Below are positions 1-8,594 of a stretch of DNA of 64,000 bases, piece after piece (within the stretch, counting starts at the first letter, position 1; the number at the start of each line of letters is the position of its first letter). Origin of the DNA: Streptomyces sp. RKND-216. GTDB taxonomy: Bacteria; Actinomycetota; Actinomycetes; Streptomycetales; Streptomycetaceae. The stretch lies in the NCBI RefSeq assembly GCF_004795255.1, contig NZ_SSBQ01000002.1, positions 539,001 to 603,000 on the forward strand, given 5' to 3'. A program made the position numbers and the translations under genes. Below the pieces are notes generated by a model. It was not told where the DNA came from and made no database searches. It saw only the letters and a program-made list of their open reading frames with translations.

Positions 1-159
1 GTCGGCCTGCGGGCCGTCGCCGCGCTGCGGCGACTGGTGGAGCGCCTGGAGGCGCTCCAGGTGGACAGCGCCCGCACCCGGGGCTGGTCCTGGGAAGAGA
101 TCGGGACCGCCCTCGGCGTCAGCAGGCAGGCCGTGCACAAGAAGCACTCAGGGAGGTAG
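1..159 (+). CDS. Small helix-turn-helix protein (3' end only)
   Basis: The reading frame is open from the window edge to TAG at 157-159, leaving 52 codons; the true start lies upstream. The visible part has an Arg/Leu-rich amphipathic helix followed by WSWEEIGTALGVSRQAVHKK, a classic helix-turn-helix whose recognition helix is VSRQAVHKK. In streptomycetes short HTH proteins of this type commonly sit directly before a Clp N-terminal repeat protein, and the next gene here is such a protein, starting six bases later. It is probably a DNA-binding regulator working with that neighbour; targets are unknown. Confidence 0.75.
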   Translation, partial: VGLRAVAALRRLVERLEALQVDSARTRGWSWEEIGTALGVSRQAVHKKHSGR

Positions 160-165
160 GGGCAG

Positions 166-432
166 ATGTTCGAGAGGTTCACCCGGCAGGCCCGCGAGGT
201 GGTCGTACGGGCCCAGGAAGAGGCACGCGGCCTCGACCACGACTGATCGGCACCGAGCACCTGCTGCTCGCCGTGCTGCGCCGCCCGCAGGAGCCCGGCG
301 CGGCGACGCTGAACCGGCTGGGCGTGACGGCAGCGCGCCAAGAAGGCGTTGGAGCTGTCGCTGCGCGAGGCGATCGCGGCAGAGGACAAGCACATCCGCG
401 TCGCGCACATCCTGCTGAAGTTGACGCATACA
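166..432 (+). pseudogene. Clp protease N-terminal (Clp-N) domain protein, frameshifted remnant
   Basis: An ATG at 166 starts MFERFTRQAREVVVRAQEEA, the usual beginning of streptomycete Clp-N repeat proteins, but the frame stops at TGA 244-246 after 26 codons. The family continuation IGTEHLLLAVLRR resumes in another frame from 246, and a third frame from about 340 gives KKALELSLREAIAAEDKH and HILLKL, which resembles the second Clp-N repeat. At least two single-base frameshifts and a deletion joining repeat 1 to repeat 2 are therefore needed to explain it. The 3' limit is approximate because homology fades after about 430. Clp-N repeats normally bind substrates or adaptors; this copy should not make a folded protein. 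A sequencing error could explain one shift, not the whole pattern. Confidence 0.7.
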
Positions 433-624
433 TGCCTTGGAGGGTCCGTGTCCGGGGCCATGCGCAGACCGGCATGGGCCCCGCTGGGTACTGGATCATC
501 CCGCGCGGCTACGGGGCCTGACCCTCGGCCCCACCACACCCGCACACCGCCGGGTGGCGCCCTCTCGCCCCACGGGAGGACGCGGCCGTCGCGGCTGTGC
601 GGGACCGGAAGACGGGGGCAGGCC

Positions 625-2052
625 TCAGCGGCCGAGCGACAGACGGCGCCAGACGGCGCGGGCGGCGTGGTGGCCGGACATGCCGTGGACGCCGGGGCCC
701 GGCGGGGTGGCGGAGGAGCAGAGGTAGACGGCCGGATGCGCGGTGGCGTACGGGACGCGCGCGAGCTTCGGCCGCAGCAGCAGCTGCAGGCCCGCCGCCG
801 AGCCGCACGCGATGTCGCCGCCGACGTAGTTCGCGTTGCGCGCGGCGAGTTCCGGCGGACCGGCCGTGGCACGGGCGAGGACCCGGTCGCGGAAGCCGGG
901 CGCGAAGCGCTCCAGCTGCTCCTCGACGACCTTGGTGGCGTCACCGTCCCAGCCGTTGGGGACGTGGCCGTAGACCCAGAAGACCTGCCGGCCCTCCGGC
1001 GCGCGTGACGGGTCGACGAGGCCGGGCTGGGCGGCGATCAGGAAGGGCCGCTCCGGGTCCTGGCCCCGCATGGCGCGCCGCAGCGCGTCGTCGATCATCC
1101 CGGCGGTGTGCCCGACGTGCACGGTGGTGGCGCGGCGGGCCTCGGGCGAGGTCCACGGGACCGGGCCGTCCAGCGCATAGTCGATCTTGAACGCGCTGGC
1201 TCCGTACGTGTAGCCGGCGTAGGCATGGCCCAGACCGGCGATGCGGGCCAGGGCGGTCGGCGAGGTGTCGAAGACGTACGCGCGCGCGGGCGGCAACTCG
1301 TCCAGCCGCTTCACCTCGGAGCCAGTGTGGATCACACCGCCCAGCTCCCGCAGGTAGGCGGCCAGGGCGTCGGAGACGGACTGCGAGCCCCCGCGCGGGA
1401 CGGGCCAGCCGCGAGCATGCGCGGCCAGGGCGAAGACCAGCGCGATGCCGCCGGTCGCGAACGTGGTCGTGGGCGCGATGACGTGCCCGGCCATGCCGGC
1501 CACCAGGGCACGGGCCTTCTCGTCGCGGAAGCGGCGGCTCAGCCAGGCCGCCGGCTGCAGCCCGGCCATGCCGAAGCGGGCGAGACCGAACGGGGCGCTC
1601 GGCAGACGTCCGTTGAGGGCCGAGCCGAGGCCGAGAAAGTCGGCGGCGAGGGTGTCCCAGCGGGGCAGCAGCGGTGCGACCAGCCTGCGGTACGCGCCCG
1701 CGTCGCGGCTGCCCAGGGACGCGGCGGTCTCCCCCACCGAACGGGCCAGCACCGCAGCCGTACCGTCCGGGAAGGGGTGCGCCATCGCCAGCTCGGACTC
1801 CAGCCACTCCAGGCCGTGGCGGGCGAGCGGCATGTCGCGGAAGGCCGGGGAGTTGACGCCGAGCGGATGCACGGCCGAGCACGGGTCGTGCCGGAAGCCC
1901 GGCAGCGTCAGCTCCTCGGTGCGCGCGCCTCCACCGACGGTGTCCAGCGCCTCGAACAACTCCACGGAGAAGCCCCGGCGGGCCAGCTCCACCGCCGCGG
2001 TCAGTCCGTTGGGGCCGGCACCCACCACCACCGCGTCCCGGATCGACGGCAT
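625..2052 (-). CDS. NAD(P)/FAD-dependent oxidoreductase, phytoene desaturase-like
   Basis: 475 residues from an ATG at 2052 preceded by GGGGAGAG. The N-terminus [19 protein letters not shown] is a Rossmann FAD-binding fold with GxGxxG and the acidic residue (FEA) that ends the second strand; the C-terminal [14 protein letters not shown] is the second flavin contact typical of the phytoene desaturase/amine oxidase superfamily. No membrane segment or signal peptide is evident. The substrate cannot be read from sequence: members of this actinobacterial group are mostly uncharacterised and no carotenoid gene is nearby. It is the last gene of a same-strand run behind the GGT-like and inositol-phosphatase-like genes, 26 bp downstream of the latter. 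Confidence 0.85.
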   Translation of the reverse strand: MPSIRDAVVVGAGPNGLTAAVELARRGFSVELFEALDTVGGGARTEELTLPGFRHDPCSAVHPLGVNSPAFRDMPLARHGLEWLESELAMAHPFPDGTAAVLARSVGETAASLGSRDAGAYRRLVAPLLPRWDTLAADFLGLGSALNGRLPSAPFGLARFGMAGLQPAAWLSRRFRDEKARALVAGMAGHVIAPTTTFATGGIALVFALAAHARGWPVPRGGSQSVSDALAAYLRELGGVIHTGSEVKRLDELPPARAYVFDTSPTALARIAGLGHAYAGYTYGASAFKIDYALDGPVPWTSPEARRATTVHVGHTAGMIDDALRRAMRGQDPERPFLIAAQPGLVDPSRAPEGRQVFWVYGHVPNGWDGDATKVVEEQLERFAPGFRDRVLARATAGPPELAARNANYVGGDIACGSAAGLQLLLRPKLARVPYATAHPAVYLCSSATPPGPGVHGMSGHHAARAVWRRLSLGR

Positions 2053-2078
2053 TTCGGCTCTCCCCTCGCCCCTGTGCG

Positions 2079-2897
2079 TCAGCTGCCGGTCTGCAACAGC
2101 TCGACGATACGCCGTGCGGTCATCGCGTCGCGCGCCACGGTGAAGGGAAGCGCGTTGTTCCCGGCGAGTGTGAAAGAGTCCCCAGCGATCGTGCTGCTCG
2201 CCCCGCCCGCCTCCGCCACCAGCAGCAGGCCCGCCGCGTGGTCCCAGGCGCTCTCCCAGGAGAAGGCGACGGCGTCCAGCTCGCCACGCGCCACCCGCAG
2301 GTACTCCAGGCCGGCGGAACCGCACGGCCGCGGCGCGACGCCGTCCGTGCGCAGCCCGAGCAGGGCGCGCTTCTGGTCCTCGGTGGTGAAGTCCGGGTGC
2401 GAGGTGGCGACTTCGAGGACTGCTCCCGGCGCCGGCGAACCGGCTGTCATGGCTTCGCCGTTGAGCAGCGCGCCGCCGCGGCGGCGCGCGATGGCCATGT
2501 CCCCGCGGGCCGGCACGTACGTCCAGGATGCGAGCAGTTCGCCGTGCTGGGCGAGGGCGAGCAGGGTGCAGAAGCCGTCCTCGCCGCGCACGAACTGCCG
2601 GGTGCCGTCGACCGGGTCGATGATCCACACCGGGTCGGGGCCGCGCAGTGCCTCGTACCGGACGGGGTCGTCGTGGACGGCTTCCTCGCCGACGACCACC
2701 GAGCCGGGAAGCAGAGCGGTGAGGGCGCGGGTGAGGTGCTCCTCGGCCTTGCGGTCGGCGATGGTCACCAGGTCGTGCGGGCCGCTCTTCTCCAGCACCT
2801 CGTGCGTGGCGAGCCGGCGCCACCGCGGCATGACCTCCTCCGCCACCGCTTCGCGTACCGCCTCTTCGGCTCCGGACACCAGGGCATCGTCGATCAT
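2079..2897 (-). CDS. Inositol monophosphatase family protein
   Basis: 272 residues. The three metal-binding motifs of the Mg2+/Li+-sensitive phosphatase family are present in order: GEEAV (the GEE motif), [12 protein letters not shown] (DPxDGTxxF) and WDHAAG (WDxAAG). Family members hydrolyse inositol-1-phosphate, histidinol phosphate or 3'-phosphoadenosine phosphate; the sequence alone does not choose between them. No histidine or sulfur assimilation gene is adjacent, so a broad-specificity sugar phosphatase is a fair reading. It lies 74 bp downstream of the GGT-like gene and 26 bp upstream of the FAD oxidoreductase on the same strand, consistent with one transcript. Confidence 0.88.
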   Translation of the reverse strand: MIDDALVSGAEEAVREAVAEEVMPRWRRLATHEVLEKSGPHDLVTIADRKAEEHLTRALTALLPGSVVVGEEAVHDDPVRYEALRGPDPVWIIDPVDGTRQFVRGEDGFCTLLALAQHGELLASWTYVPARGDMAIARRRGGALLNGEAMTAGSPAPGAVLEVATSHPDFTTEDQKRALLGLRTDGVAPRPCGSAGLEYLRVARGELDAVAFSWESAWDHAAGLLLVAEAGGASSTIAGDSFTLAGNNALPFTVARDAMTARRIVELLQTGS

Positions 2898-2971
2898 GCC
2901 TCCATGGAAGCACGCCGTGCCGACGGGGGCGCCCCGCCCCGCACGCCGCCCCTCCTACGGGGGCCGCCCGT

Positions 2972-4858
2972 TCACCGGCCCACCGCGTAACCCTGCATGC
3001 CGCGCGGGTTGGCGGCGGCAGAGAGCACACCCGTCTCGGGGTCGCGGGCCACGGCGCTGAGCCGGCCCTCGGACCACGGCGGGCCGACGGTGACCCGGTG
3101 GCCGCGGGCGCGCAGCGCGGCGACGGCCCCTTCGCCGATCCGGGACTCCACCACGAGGGAGCCGGGCCGCATCGTGCGCGGGTAGAAGGAGCCGGGGAAG
3201 CTCTCGGTGTGCCAGTTGGGGGCGTCGATGGCCCCTTGCAGGTCGAGGCCGCCGCGCACCGGTGCGCGCAGGGCGGCGGCGAGGAGCAGGTGCAGCTGCC
3301 ACTGGTCCTGCTGGTCGCCGCCAGGGGTGCCGAACGCCAGCACGGGGCGCCCGTCGCGGAGCGCGAGCGAGGGCGACAGCGTGGTGCGCGGGCGGCGGCC
3401 GGGCGTGAGGGTGTTGGGCAGTCCGGGCTCCAGCCAGGCCATCTGGAGGCGGGTGCCGAGCGGGAAGCCCAGTTCGGGGATGACCGGATTGGACTGCAGC
3501 CAGCCGCCGCTGGGCGTGGCGCTGACCATGTTGCCCCAGCGGTCCACGACGTCGATGTGGCAGGTGTCGCCGCGGGTGAGGCCGTTCCGGTCCACGTGGG
3601 GGCCGCCGCCGTCCGGGGTGGTGCCGTCCGGGGTGGCGGCCCCCTTCCCCACCCGATCGTCCGCGGGGGCGACGGGCGACGGCACGGTCGGCTCGCCGGT
3701 GCCCGCGGCGGCGCCGCGCCCGCGCCCGTCGGCAGCGAGCGCGGCGGCGGGCAGCCGGGGTGTGCGGCCCCCAGGGCTGCCGGGGCGCAGCGCGTGGGAG
3801 GCGGTGTCGCCGACGAGGCGGCGGCGCCCGGCGCTGTACGCGGGCGACAGCAGGTCCGCGAGCGGCACGTGCTCCGCGCCGTCGGCGTCGCCGTACCAGG
3901 CCTCCCGGTCGGCCATCGCGAGCTTGGTGCCCTCCACCAGACGGTGCACGGAGTCGGGGCTGCCGTACGCCTCGGGCAGGTCGTCGGGGAGCAGGGCGAG
4001 CTGCTGGAGGAGGCTGGGGCCCTGCGACCAGGGCCCGGGCTTGCAGACCGTCCAGCCGTTCCAGGTGTACGTGGCCGGGTCCTCGTACGTGGCGCGCCAG
4101 CCGGCGAGGTCGTCGCCGGTGAGGGTGCCGGTGTGGCGTGCGCCGGAGGTGTCCATGGTGGGACTGGCGGCGGCCGCGGCCAGCGCCTCGGCGACGAAAC
4201 CCTCGCGCCAGGCGCGCCGCGCGGCGTCGATCTGCCGCTCGCGGCCCGGCCCGGCAGCTTCGGCCTCGTCCAGCAGCCGCCGCCAGGTGCGGGCGAGCGC
4301 GGGGTTGCGGAGCAGCGCGCCGGGGCGCGGTGCGCGGCCGTCGGGCAGGTAGACCGCCGCGGAGTCCGTCCACTCCGTCTCGAAGAGTTCGCGGACCGTC
4401 TCCACGGTCTCGCCGATCCGCTCGACGGCCGGGTGGCCGCGTTCGGCGTACCCGACGGCGTAGGTCAGCACCTCGCGCAGCGACCGGGTGCCGTGGTCGC
4501 GGAGCAGCGTGAGCCAGGCGTCGAAGGCGCCGGGCACGGCGGCGGCGAGGGGGCCGGTGCCGGGGACGAGGTCGAGACCGAGTCCGGTGTAGTGCGCGAC
4601 GGTCGCCCCGGCCGGAGCGACGCCCTGGCCGCACAGGACCCGCACGGGTCCCCCGGCGGGGGCGAGGAGGATCGGCACCTCGCCGGCCGGGCCGTTCAGG
4701 TGCGGCTCGACGACCTGGAGGACGAATCCCGCGGCGACGGCCGCGTCGAAGGCGTTGCCGTCGTCCTCGAGGACGGCCATGGCGGTCTGGGCGGCGAGCC
4801 AGTGGGTTCCGGCGGCCATGCCGAAGGTGCCCTGGAGCGTGGGCCGGGTGGTGAACAT
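2972..4858 (-). CDS. Gamma-glutamyltransferase family protein, apparently cytoplasmic
   Basis: 628 residues from ATG 4858; an upstream in-frame ATG at 4966 would run through the start of the divergent Sir2 gene and adds no family-like sequence. The Ntn-hydrolase layout is visible: an N-terminal AxxAxxxxGNAFDAA block, a Gly/Pro/Ala-rich linker near the subunit junction, then [19 protein letters not shown], where the Thr of DTCH should be the autoprocessing nucleophile, and FGTPGGD matching the oxyanion/substrate loop. Unlike the second GGT in this window (14779-16599) it has no signal peptide, so it probably acts inside the cell as a glutathione or gamma-glutamyl hydrolase or an acylase. The start has no Shine-Dalgarno and appears leaderless (see the shared promoter). 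Confidence 0.82.
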   Translation of the reverse strand: MFTTRPTLQGTFGMAAGTHWLAAQTAMAVLEDDGNAFDAAVAAGFVLQVVEPHLNGPAGEVPILLAPAGGPVRVLCGQGVAPAGATVAHYTGLGLDLVPGTGPLAAAVPGAFDAWLTLLRDHGTRSLREVLTYAVGYAERGHPAVERIGETVETVRELFETEWTDSAAVYLPDGRAPRPGALLRNPALARTWRRLLDEAEAAGPGRERQIDAARRAWREGFVAEALAAAAASPTMDTSGARHTGTLTGDDLAGWRATYEDPATYTWNGWTVCKPGPWSQGPSLLQQLALLPDDLPEAYGSPDSVHRLVEGTKLAMADREAWYGDADGAEHVPLADLLSPAYSAGRRRLVGDTASHALRPGSPGGRTPRLPAAALAADGRGRGAAAGTGEPTVPSPVAPADDRVGKGAATPDGTTPDGGGPHVDRNGLTRGDTCHIDVVDRWGNMVSATPSGGWLQSNPVIPELGFPLGTRLQMAWLEPGLPNTLTPGRRPRTTLSPSLALRDGRPVLAFGTPGGDQQDQWQLHLLLAAALRAPVRGGLDLQGAIDAPNWHTESFPGSFYPRTMRPGSLVVESRIGEGAVAALRARGHRVTVGPPWSEGRLSAVARDPETGVLSAAANPRGMQGYAVGR

Positions 4859-4864
4859 GCCCGG

Positions 4865-4874
4865 AGCGTACGCT
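4865..4874. promoter_or_regulatory. Symmetric -10 element driving two divergent leaderless genes
   Basis: The 22 bp between the GGT-like ATG (4858, minus) and the Sir2 ATG (4881, plus) contain the perfect 10-bp palindrome AGCGTACGCT. It reads TACGCT (TAnnnT) on both strands, and on each strand the hexamer ends exactly 6 bases before the ATG, the geometry expected of a leaderless promoter. There is no room for a ribosome binding site on either side. The same TACGCT-plus-6 arrangement precedes the GTG of the gene at 48656-48916. Confidence 0.6.
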
Positions 4875-4880
4875 TCCGGT

Positions 4881-5636
4881 ATGAGCGCGGACGAGAGCAC
4901 GGAGCTGGGGAAACGCCCGCTGGTGGCGATCCTCAGCGGGGCGGGGATCTCCACCGACTCGGGCATTCCGGACTACCGGGGGCCGCAGGGGCTGTGGAAG
5001 CGGGACCCGGAGGCGGAGAAGCTCGTCACCTACGGCTCCTACATGGCCGACGCGGACGTGCGGCGCCGCTCCTGGCGGATGCGGCGGGACAGCCCGGTGT
5101 GGGCGGCGAAGCCGAACGAGGCGCACGAGGCGGTGGCCCGGCTGGAGCGCTCGGGCACGCCGGTACGGGTCATCACGCAGAACGTGGACGGGCTGCACCA
5201 GTTGGCCGGCGTTCCGGAGCGGAAGGTGCTGGAGCTGCACGGCACGTCGCGGACGGTGGTGTGCACCGGCTGCGACGCACGCGGCACGATGGCGGACGCG
5301 CTGGCACGGGTCGAGGCGGGCGAGGCCGACCCGGCGTGCGAGAGCTGCGGCGGCATCCTCAAGTCGGCGACGGTGATGTTCGGTCAGGCCCTGCACCCGG
5401 AGGTGCTGTCGCAGGCGATGGCCGTGGCGAAGGCGTGCGACGTGTTCGTCGCGGTCGGCACGAGCCTCCAGGTGCAGCCCGCCGCGTCGCTGGCCGGGCT
5501 GGCCGCCGAGCACGGCGCCCGGCTGATCATCGTCAACGCGGAGCCGACGCCGTACGACGCGCTGGCGACCGAGGTCGTCCGGGACCCGATCGGCATCGCC
5601 CTGCCCGCCCTGCTGGACGCGCTCGCCGAGGGCTGA
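4881..5636 (+). CDS. NAD-dependent protein deacylase, Sir2 family
   Basis: 251 residues from ATG 4881. Sirtuin motifs are complete: GAGISTDSGIPDYRG (NAD-binding GAGxSxxxGIPDFR type), TQNVDGLH, the catalytic His in LHGT, a zinc site with CTGC and CESC pairs, and GTSLQVQP. The enzyme removes acyl groups from protein lysines using NAD and releases O-acyl-ADP-ribose and nicotinamide; in actinomycetes targets include acyl-CoA synthetases. An acyl-CoA synthetase is encoded at 61160-62833 but no functional link can be claimed. Translation probably begins on a leaderless transcript from the divergent TACGCT promoter. Confidence 0.93.
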   Translation: MSADESTELGKRPLVAILSGAGISTDSGIPDYRGPQGLWKRDPEAEKLVTYGSYMADADVRRRSWRMRRDSPVWAAKPNEAHEAVARLERSGTPVRVITQNVDGLHQLAGVPERKVLELHGTSRTVVCTGCDARGTMADALARVEAGEADPACESCGGILKSATVMFGQALHPEVLSQAMAVAKACDVFVAVGTSLQVQPAASLAGLAAEHGARLIIVNAEPTPYDALATEVVRDPIGIALPALLDALAEG

Positions 5637-5772
5637 GGGGCGGCGTCTGCCGGGCCGGGTGCCCCTGCCGAAGCGGGCCACCGCACAGGATTGTTGTCAT
5701 GCCCATTCTTTTTCGTGTGAGACGACAAACTCCCGGGAGTGATCCGCCGCCCGGCCCCGCGGGGAGACCGCG

Positions 5773-5931
5773 ATGTACGGCGACCTCGACCACACCGGCA
5801 TCTACATCGGCAACAGCCGCGTCACCAACGCGAGCGCCTACTACGCCAAGGTCGTCCCCCAGAGCGTCCCCCTCGGCGGCACGCAGCGCAATTCGCTCTT
5901 CGTCAACGTGCTGGACCCCAACGGTTACTGA
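5773..5931 (+). CDS. Small hypothetical protein (52 aa)
   Basis: An ATG at 5773 sits 7 bases after a strong GGGGAGA site and opens 52 codons to TGA at 5929. The product (starting MYGDLDHTGIYIGNSR) has no signal peptide or membrane segment. The GDxDHTGIYIG stretch is reminiscent of the Cys/His-hydrolase strand seen in NlpC/P60-like or YiiX-like proteins, but it is far too short to be an enzyme; it may be a remnant or a small regulatory protein. Its last 7 bases overlap the convergent end of the NCS1 permease gene. The 130 bp upstream is relatively AT-rich around 5690-5725, as expected of a promoter. Function unknown. Confidence 0.45.
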   Translation: MYGDLDHTGIYIGNSRVTNASAYYAKVVPQSVPLGGTQRNSLFVNVLDPNGY

Positions 5932-7496
5932 GGTCCCGCGGCCGTCTTCCGTCCGGCACCGCGCGGACGGAAGGCGGCCGTCAGCACGAGGTAGAGCAAG
6001 GCGGAGCTGCTGAGGCCGACGGCCCAGCCGTAGTCGACGAGCGGCTCCAGCACGGGGATCAGGCCCTCCGCGGGGAAGGGGCCGGAGCCCGGGGCGGACG
6101 AGGAGCCGCCCACCGCGAGCGTGCCGCCGGCCGCGAAGGCGATGAGGGCACGCCAGTTCCAGCCGCCGCTGTACCAGTACACGCCGTCCGGGCGGTAGAG
6201 GTCGGCCACTTCGAGCCGGGTACGGCGCACCAGCCAGTAGTCGGCGATGAGGATGCCGCCGACCGTGCCGAGCAGTCCACCGACGGTGCCGAGCCAGGTG
6301 AAGATGTAGACCGACGGGTTCTCGATCAGCTTCCACGGGAAGATGACGACGCCGATGACGCAGGCCAGCAGCGCGCCGGTGCGGAAGGTGATCAGGCGCG
6401 GCGCGAGGTTGGACAGGTCGTAGGCGGGACTGACCAGGTTCGCGGCGATGTTGGTGCTCAGCGTCGCCATCAGGACGACGAACAGCGCGAAGAGCACGCC
6501 GACCGTGCTGTCCATCCGCGCGGCCAACTGGCTGGGGTCCCAGACGGGTTCGCCGTAGACGGCCTGCGAGCCCGAGGTGACCAGGACGGAGAGCAGGGCG
6601 AACGCGGCCATGGTCGTCGGCAGCCCGAGGGTCTGGCCCCACACCTGGGAACGCTGGCCGGCGCCGAAGCGGGTGAAGTCGGGGATGTTGAGCGACAGGG
6701 TGGACCAGAAGCCGATCATGCCCATCAGGGCGGGGAAGAAGACCGGCCAGAAGTCGGCGCCCCAGCCGAGCTGCGAGGGCTGGTCGAGCAGCGGGCCGAG
6801 CCCGCCCGCCTTGTCGGCGATCCACCACAGCAGCGCCAGTGCGCCGAGGAGCATCAACGGCGCCGCCCAGTTCTCCAGGCGGCGGACGGCATCCATGCCG
6901 CGGACGATGACCAGGACCTCGATGAGGAAGAACAGCAGGAACGACAGCCACTGCGTCCACGGATAGCCGAAGGTCTCCCCCGCCAGCACCCACCAGCTGC
7001 CCTCGCCGAAGATCTTCCCGGCGAGGAAGAAGATGGACTGGCCGCCGATCCAGGTCTGGATACCGAACCAGGCGCAGGCGACGAGGCCGCGCAACAGCGC
7101 GGGCAGGTTCGCGCCGACCACGCCGAACGAGGCGCGGGCCAGGACGGGGAAGGGGATGCCGTACTTCGGTCCGGCGTGACCGGTGAGCAGCATCGGCAGC
7201 AGCACGATGACGTTGGCCAGCGCGATGGTGAGCACGGCCTGTTTCCAGTCCATGCCGAGCGCGATGAGGCCGGAGGCGAGCGTCCAGGAGGGGATGTTGA
7301 CGGCCATGCCGACCCACAGGGCGGCGAAGTTGTAGGTCGTCCAGCGGCGTTCGGCGACCGGCACGGGGTACAGGTCGGCGTTGGCGAAGCGGCTGTCCGC
7401 GGGTATCGCGCCGGGCGGCAGCTCCACCCGGCCGTCCGGCGTGGCGTTACCGCCGTCGGACGGCCGGCCTGACTTCGCGGGGACGGTGCCGGTCAT
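5925..7496 (-). CDS. NCS1 family nucleobase/hydantoin:cation symporter
   Basis: 523 residues with about twelve hydrophobic segments. NCS1 hallmarks are clear: WTTYNFAALWVGMAVNIPSW at the start of helix 1, GIPFPVLARASFGVVGANLP in helices 2-3, NIPDFTRF in the central region and a late FPWKLIENPSVYIF. Known substrates of the family are uracil, thymine, hydantoins, allantoin and cytosine. It is the last gene of the pyrimidine-type operon, starting 9 bp after the LLM oxidoreductase with its GAGGTG ribosome site in the 3' end of that gene, so import of uracil, thymine or a dihydropyrimidine is the natural inference. Allantoin is the alternative, given the purine genes elsewhere in the window. Confidence 0.92.
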   Translation of the reverse strand: MTGTVPAKSGRPSDGGNATPDGRVELPPGAIPADSRFANADLYPVPVAERRWTTYNFAALWVGMAVNIPSWTLASGLIALGMDWKQAVLTIALANVIVLLPMLLTGHAGPKYGIPFPVLARASFGVVGANLPALLRGLVACAWFGIQTWIGGQSIFFLAGKIFGEGSWWVLAGETFGYPWTQWLSFLLFFLIEVLVIVRGMDAVRRLENWAAPLMLLGALALLWWIADKAGGLGPLLDQPSQLGWGADFWPVFFPALMGMIGFWSTLSLNIPDFTRFGAGQRSQVWGQTLGLPTTMAAFALLSVLVTSGSQAVYGEPVWDPSQLAARMDSTVGVLFALFVVLMATLSTNIAANLVSPAYDLSNLAPRLITFRTGALLACVIGVVIFPWKLIENPSVYIFTWLGTVGGLLGTVGGILIADYWLVRRTRLEVADLYRPDGVYWYSGGWNWRALIAFAAGGTLAVGGSSSAPGSGPFPAEGLIPVLEPLVDYGWAVGLSSSALLYLVLTAAFRPRGAGRKTAAGPQ

Positions 7497-7505
7497 GCGT
7501 TCACC

Positions 7506-8537
7506 TCACGAGGTCGCGGGTCCGTCGTGCAGGACGGGGACGATGTGCTCGCCGTAGGCGTCGACGACCGCTTCCCGGGCGTCGTGCATGGCGTACACGG
7601 CGAACTGGTCGACGCCGAGTTCCCGCAGGGCGCGCAGCCGTTCCAGGTGCGTCTCCACGGGACCGACGAGGCAGAAGCGGTCGACGATCTCGTCCGGCAC
7701 GAACTCGGTGTCGGGATTGCCGGCCCTCCCGTGGTGGGCGTAGTCGTAGCCGTGCCGCGCTTTGATGTAGGAGGTCAGCGCGGCGGGGACGAGGGAGGAC
7801 TCCTCGCCGTAGCGGGCGACGAGGTCGGCGACGTGGTTGCCGACCATGCCGCCGAACCAGCGGCACTGTTCGCGGGCGTGGGCCATCGCCGCGTCGCTCG
7901 CGTCCTCGGTGACGTAGGCGGGGGCGGCGACGCACACGGTGACCGCGTCGGGGTCGCGTCCGGCGTCGGCCGCGGCCTGCCGTACGGCCTTGACCATCCA
8001 CTCGGTGAGGTAGGGATCGGCGAGCTGCAGGATGAAGCCGTCGGCCTCGCGTCCGGCCATCGCGAGCGCCTTGGGGCCGTAGGCGGCCATCCAGACCGGC
8101 AGCCGGGAGCCGGCCACCCAGGGCAGCCGGAGCGGAGTGCCGTCGACGACGGCCTCGCGGCCCTCGGCCAGGTCACGGATGACGGACATGGCCTCGCTGA
8201 GCCGCGCGAGAGTGTTGGGCTTGCGCCCGGCGACGCGCATCGCGGAGTCGCCGCGGCCGATGCCGCAGACGGTGCGGTTGCCGTACATCTCGTTGAGCGT
8301 GGCGAAGGTGGAGGCGGTGACCTCCCAGGTGCGGGTGCCCGGGTTGGTCACCATGGGGCCGACGATCAGCCGCTGGGTGTTGGCCAGGATGCGGCTGTGG
8401 ATGACGTACGGCTCCTGCCAGAGCACGGCGGAGTCGAACGTCCAGCCGTAGCGGAAGCCGTTGCGCTCGGCGCGGCGCATCAGGCCGACGGTCGCGGCGC
8501 CGGGCGGGTCGGTCTGCAGGACGAGGCCGAAGTCCAT
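7506..8537 (-). CDS. LLM-class (probably F420-dependent) oxidoreductase
   Basis: 343 residues forming a bacterial luciferase-like TIM barrel (MDFGLVLQTDPPGAATVGLM at the N-terminus, AYGPKALAMAGREADGFIL in the middle, FCLVGPVETHLERLRAL near the end). It resembles the actinobacterial branch related to methylenetetrahydromethanopterin reductase that uses coenzyme F420 rather than FMN. The gene lies between dihydropyrimidinase and an NCS1 permease, with only 57 and 9 bp separating them. In that position the missing activity is reduction of uracil/thymine to the dihydro form, or the reverse; that assignment is inference from context. Cofactor use is family knowledge, not directly visible. Confidence 0.82.
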   Translation of the reverse strand: MDFGLVLQTDPPGAATVGLMRRAERNGFRYGWTFDSAVLWQEPYVIHSRILANTQRLIVGPMVTNPGTRTWEVTASTFATLNEMYGNRTVCGIGRGDSAMRVAGRKPNTLARLSEAMSVIRDLAEGREAVVDGTPLRLPWVAGSRLPVWMAAYGPKALAMAGREADGFILQLADPYLTEWMVKAVRQAAADAGRDPDAVTVCVAAPAYVTEDASDAAMAHAREQCRWFGGMVGNHVADLVARYGEESSLVPAALTSYIKARHGYDYAHHGRAGNPDTEFVPDEIVDRFCLVGPVETHLERLRALRELGVDQFAVYAMHDAREAVVDAYGEHIVPVLHDGPATS

Positions 8538-8594
8538 GGTCGGTGGTCTCCTGTCGGGTGCCGGGCCCCGGGGGATTCCCGGGGCCGTTCCGGG

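Noticed and set aside
1108..3060. A 650-codon open frame on the plus strand opposite the FAD oxidoreductase and phosphatase genes
   Set aside because: It is antisense to two genes with full family motifs, lacks any recognisable domain, and such frames arise from third-position GC bias.
3098..6013. A 971-codon plus-strand frame across the GGT-like and Sir2 genes
   Set aside because: Arg/Gly/Ala-rich translation with no motif; the overlapping real genes have complete catalytic residues.
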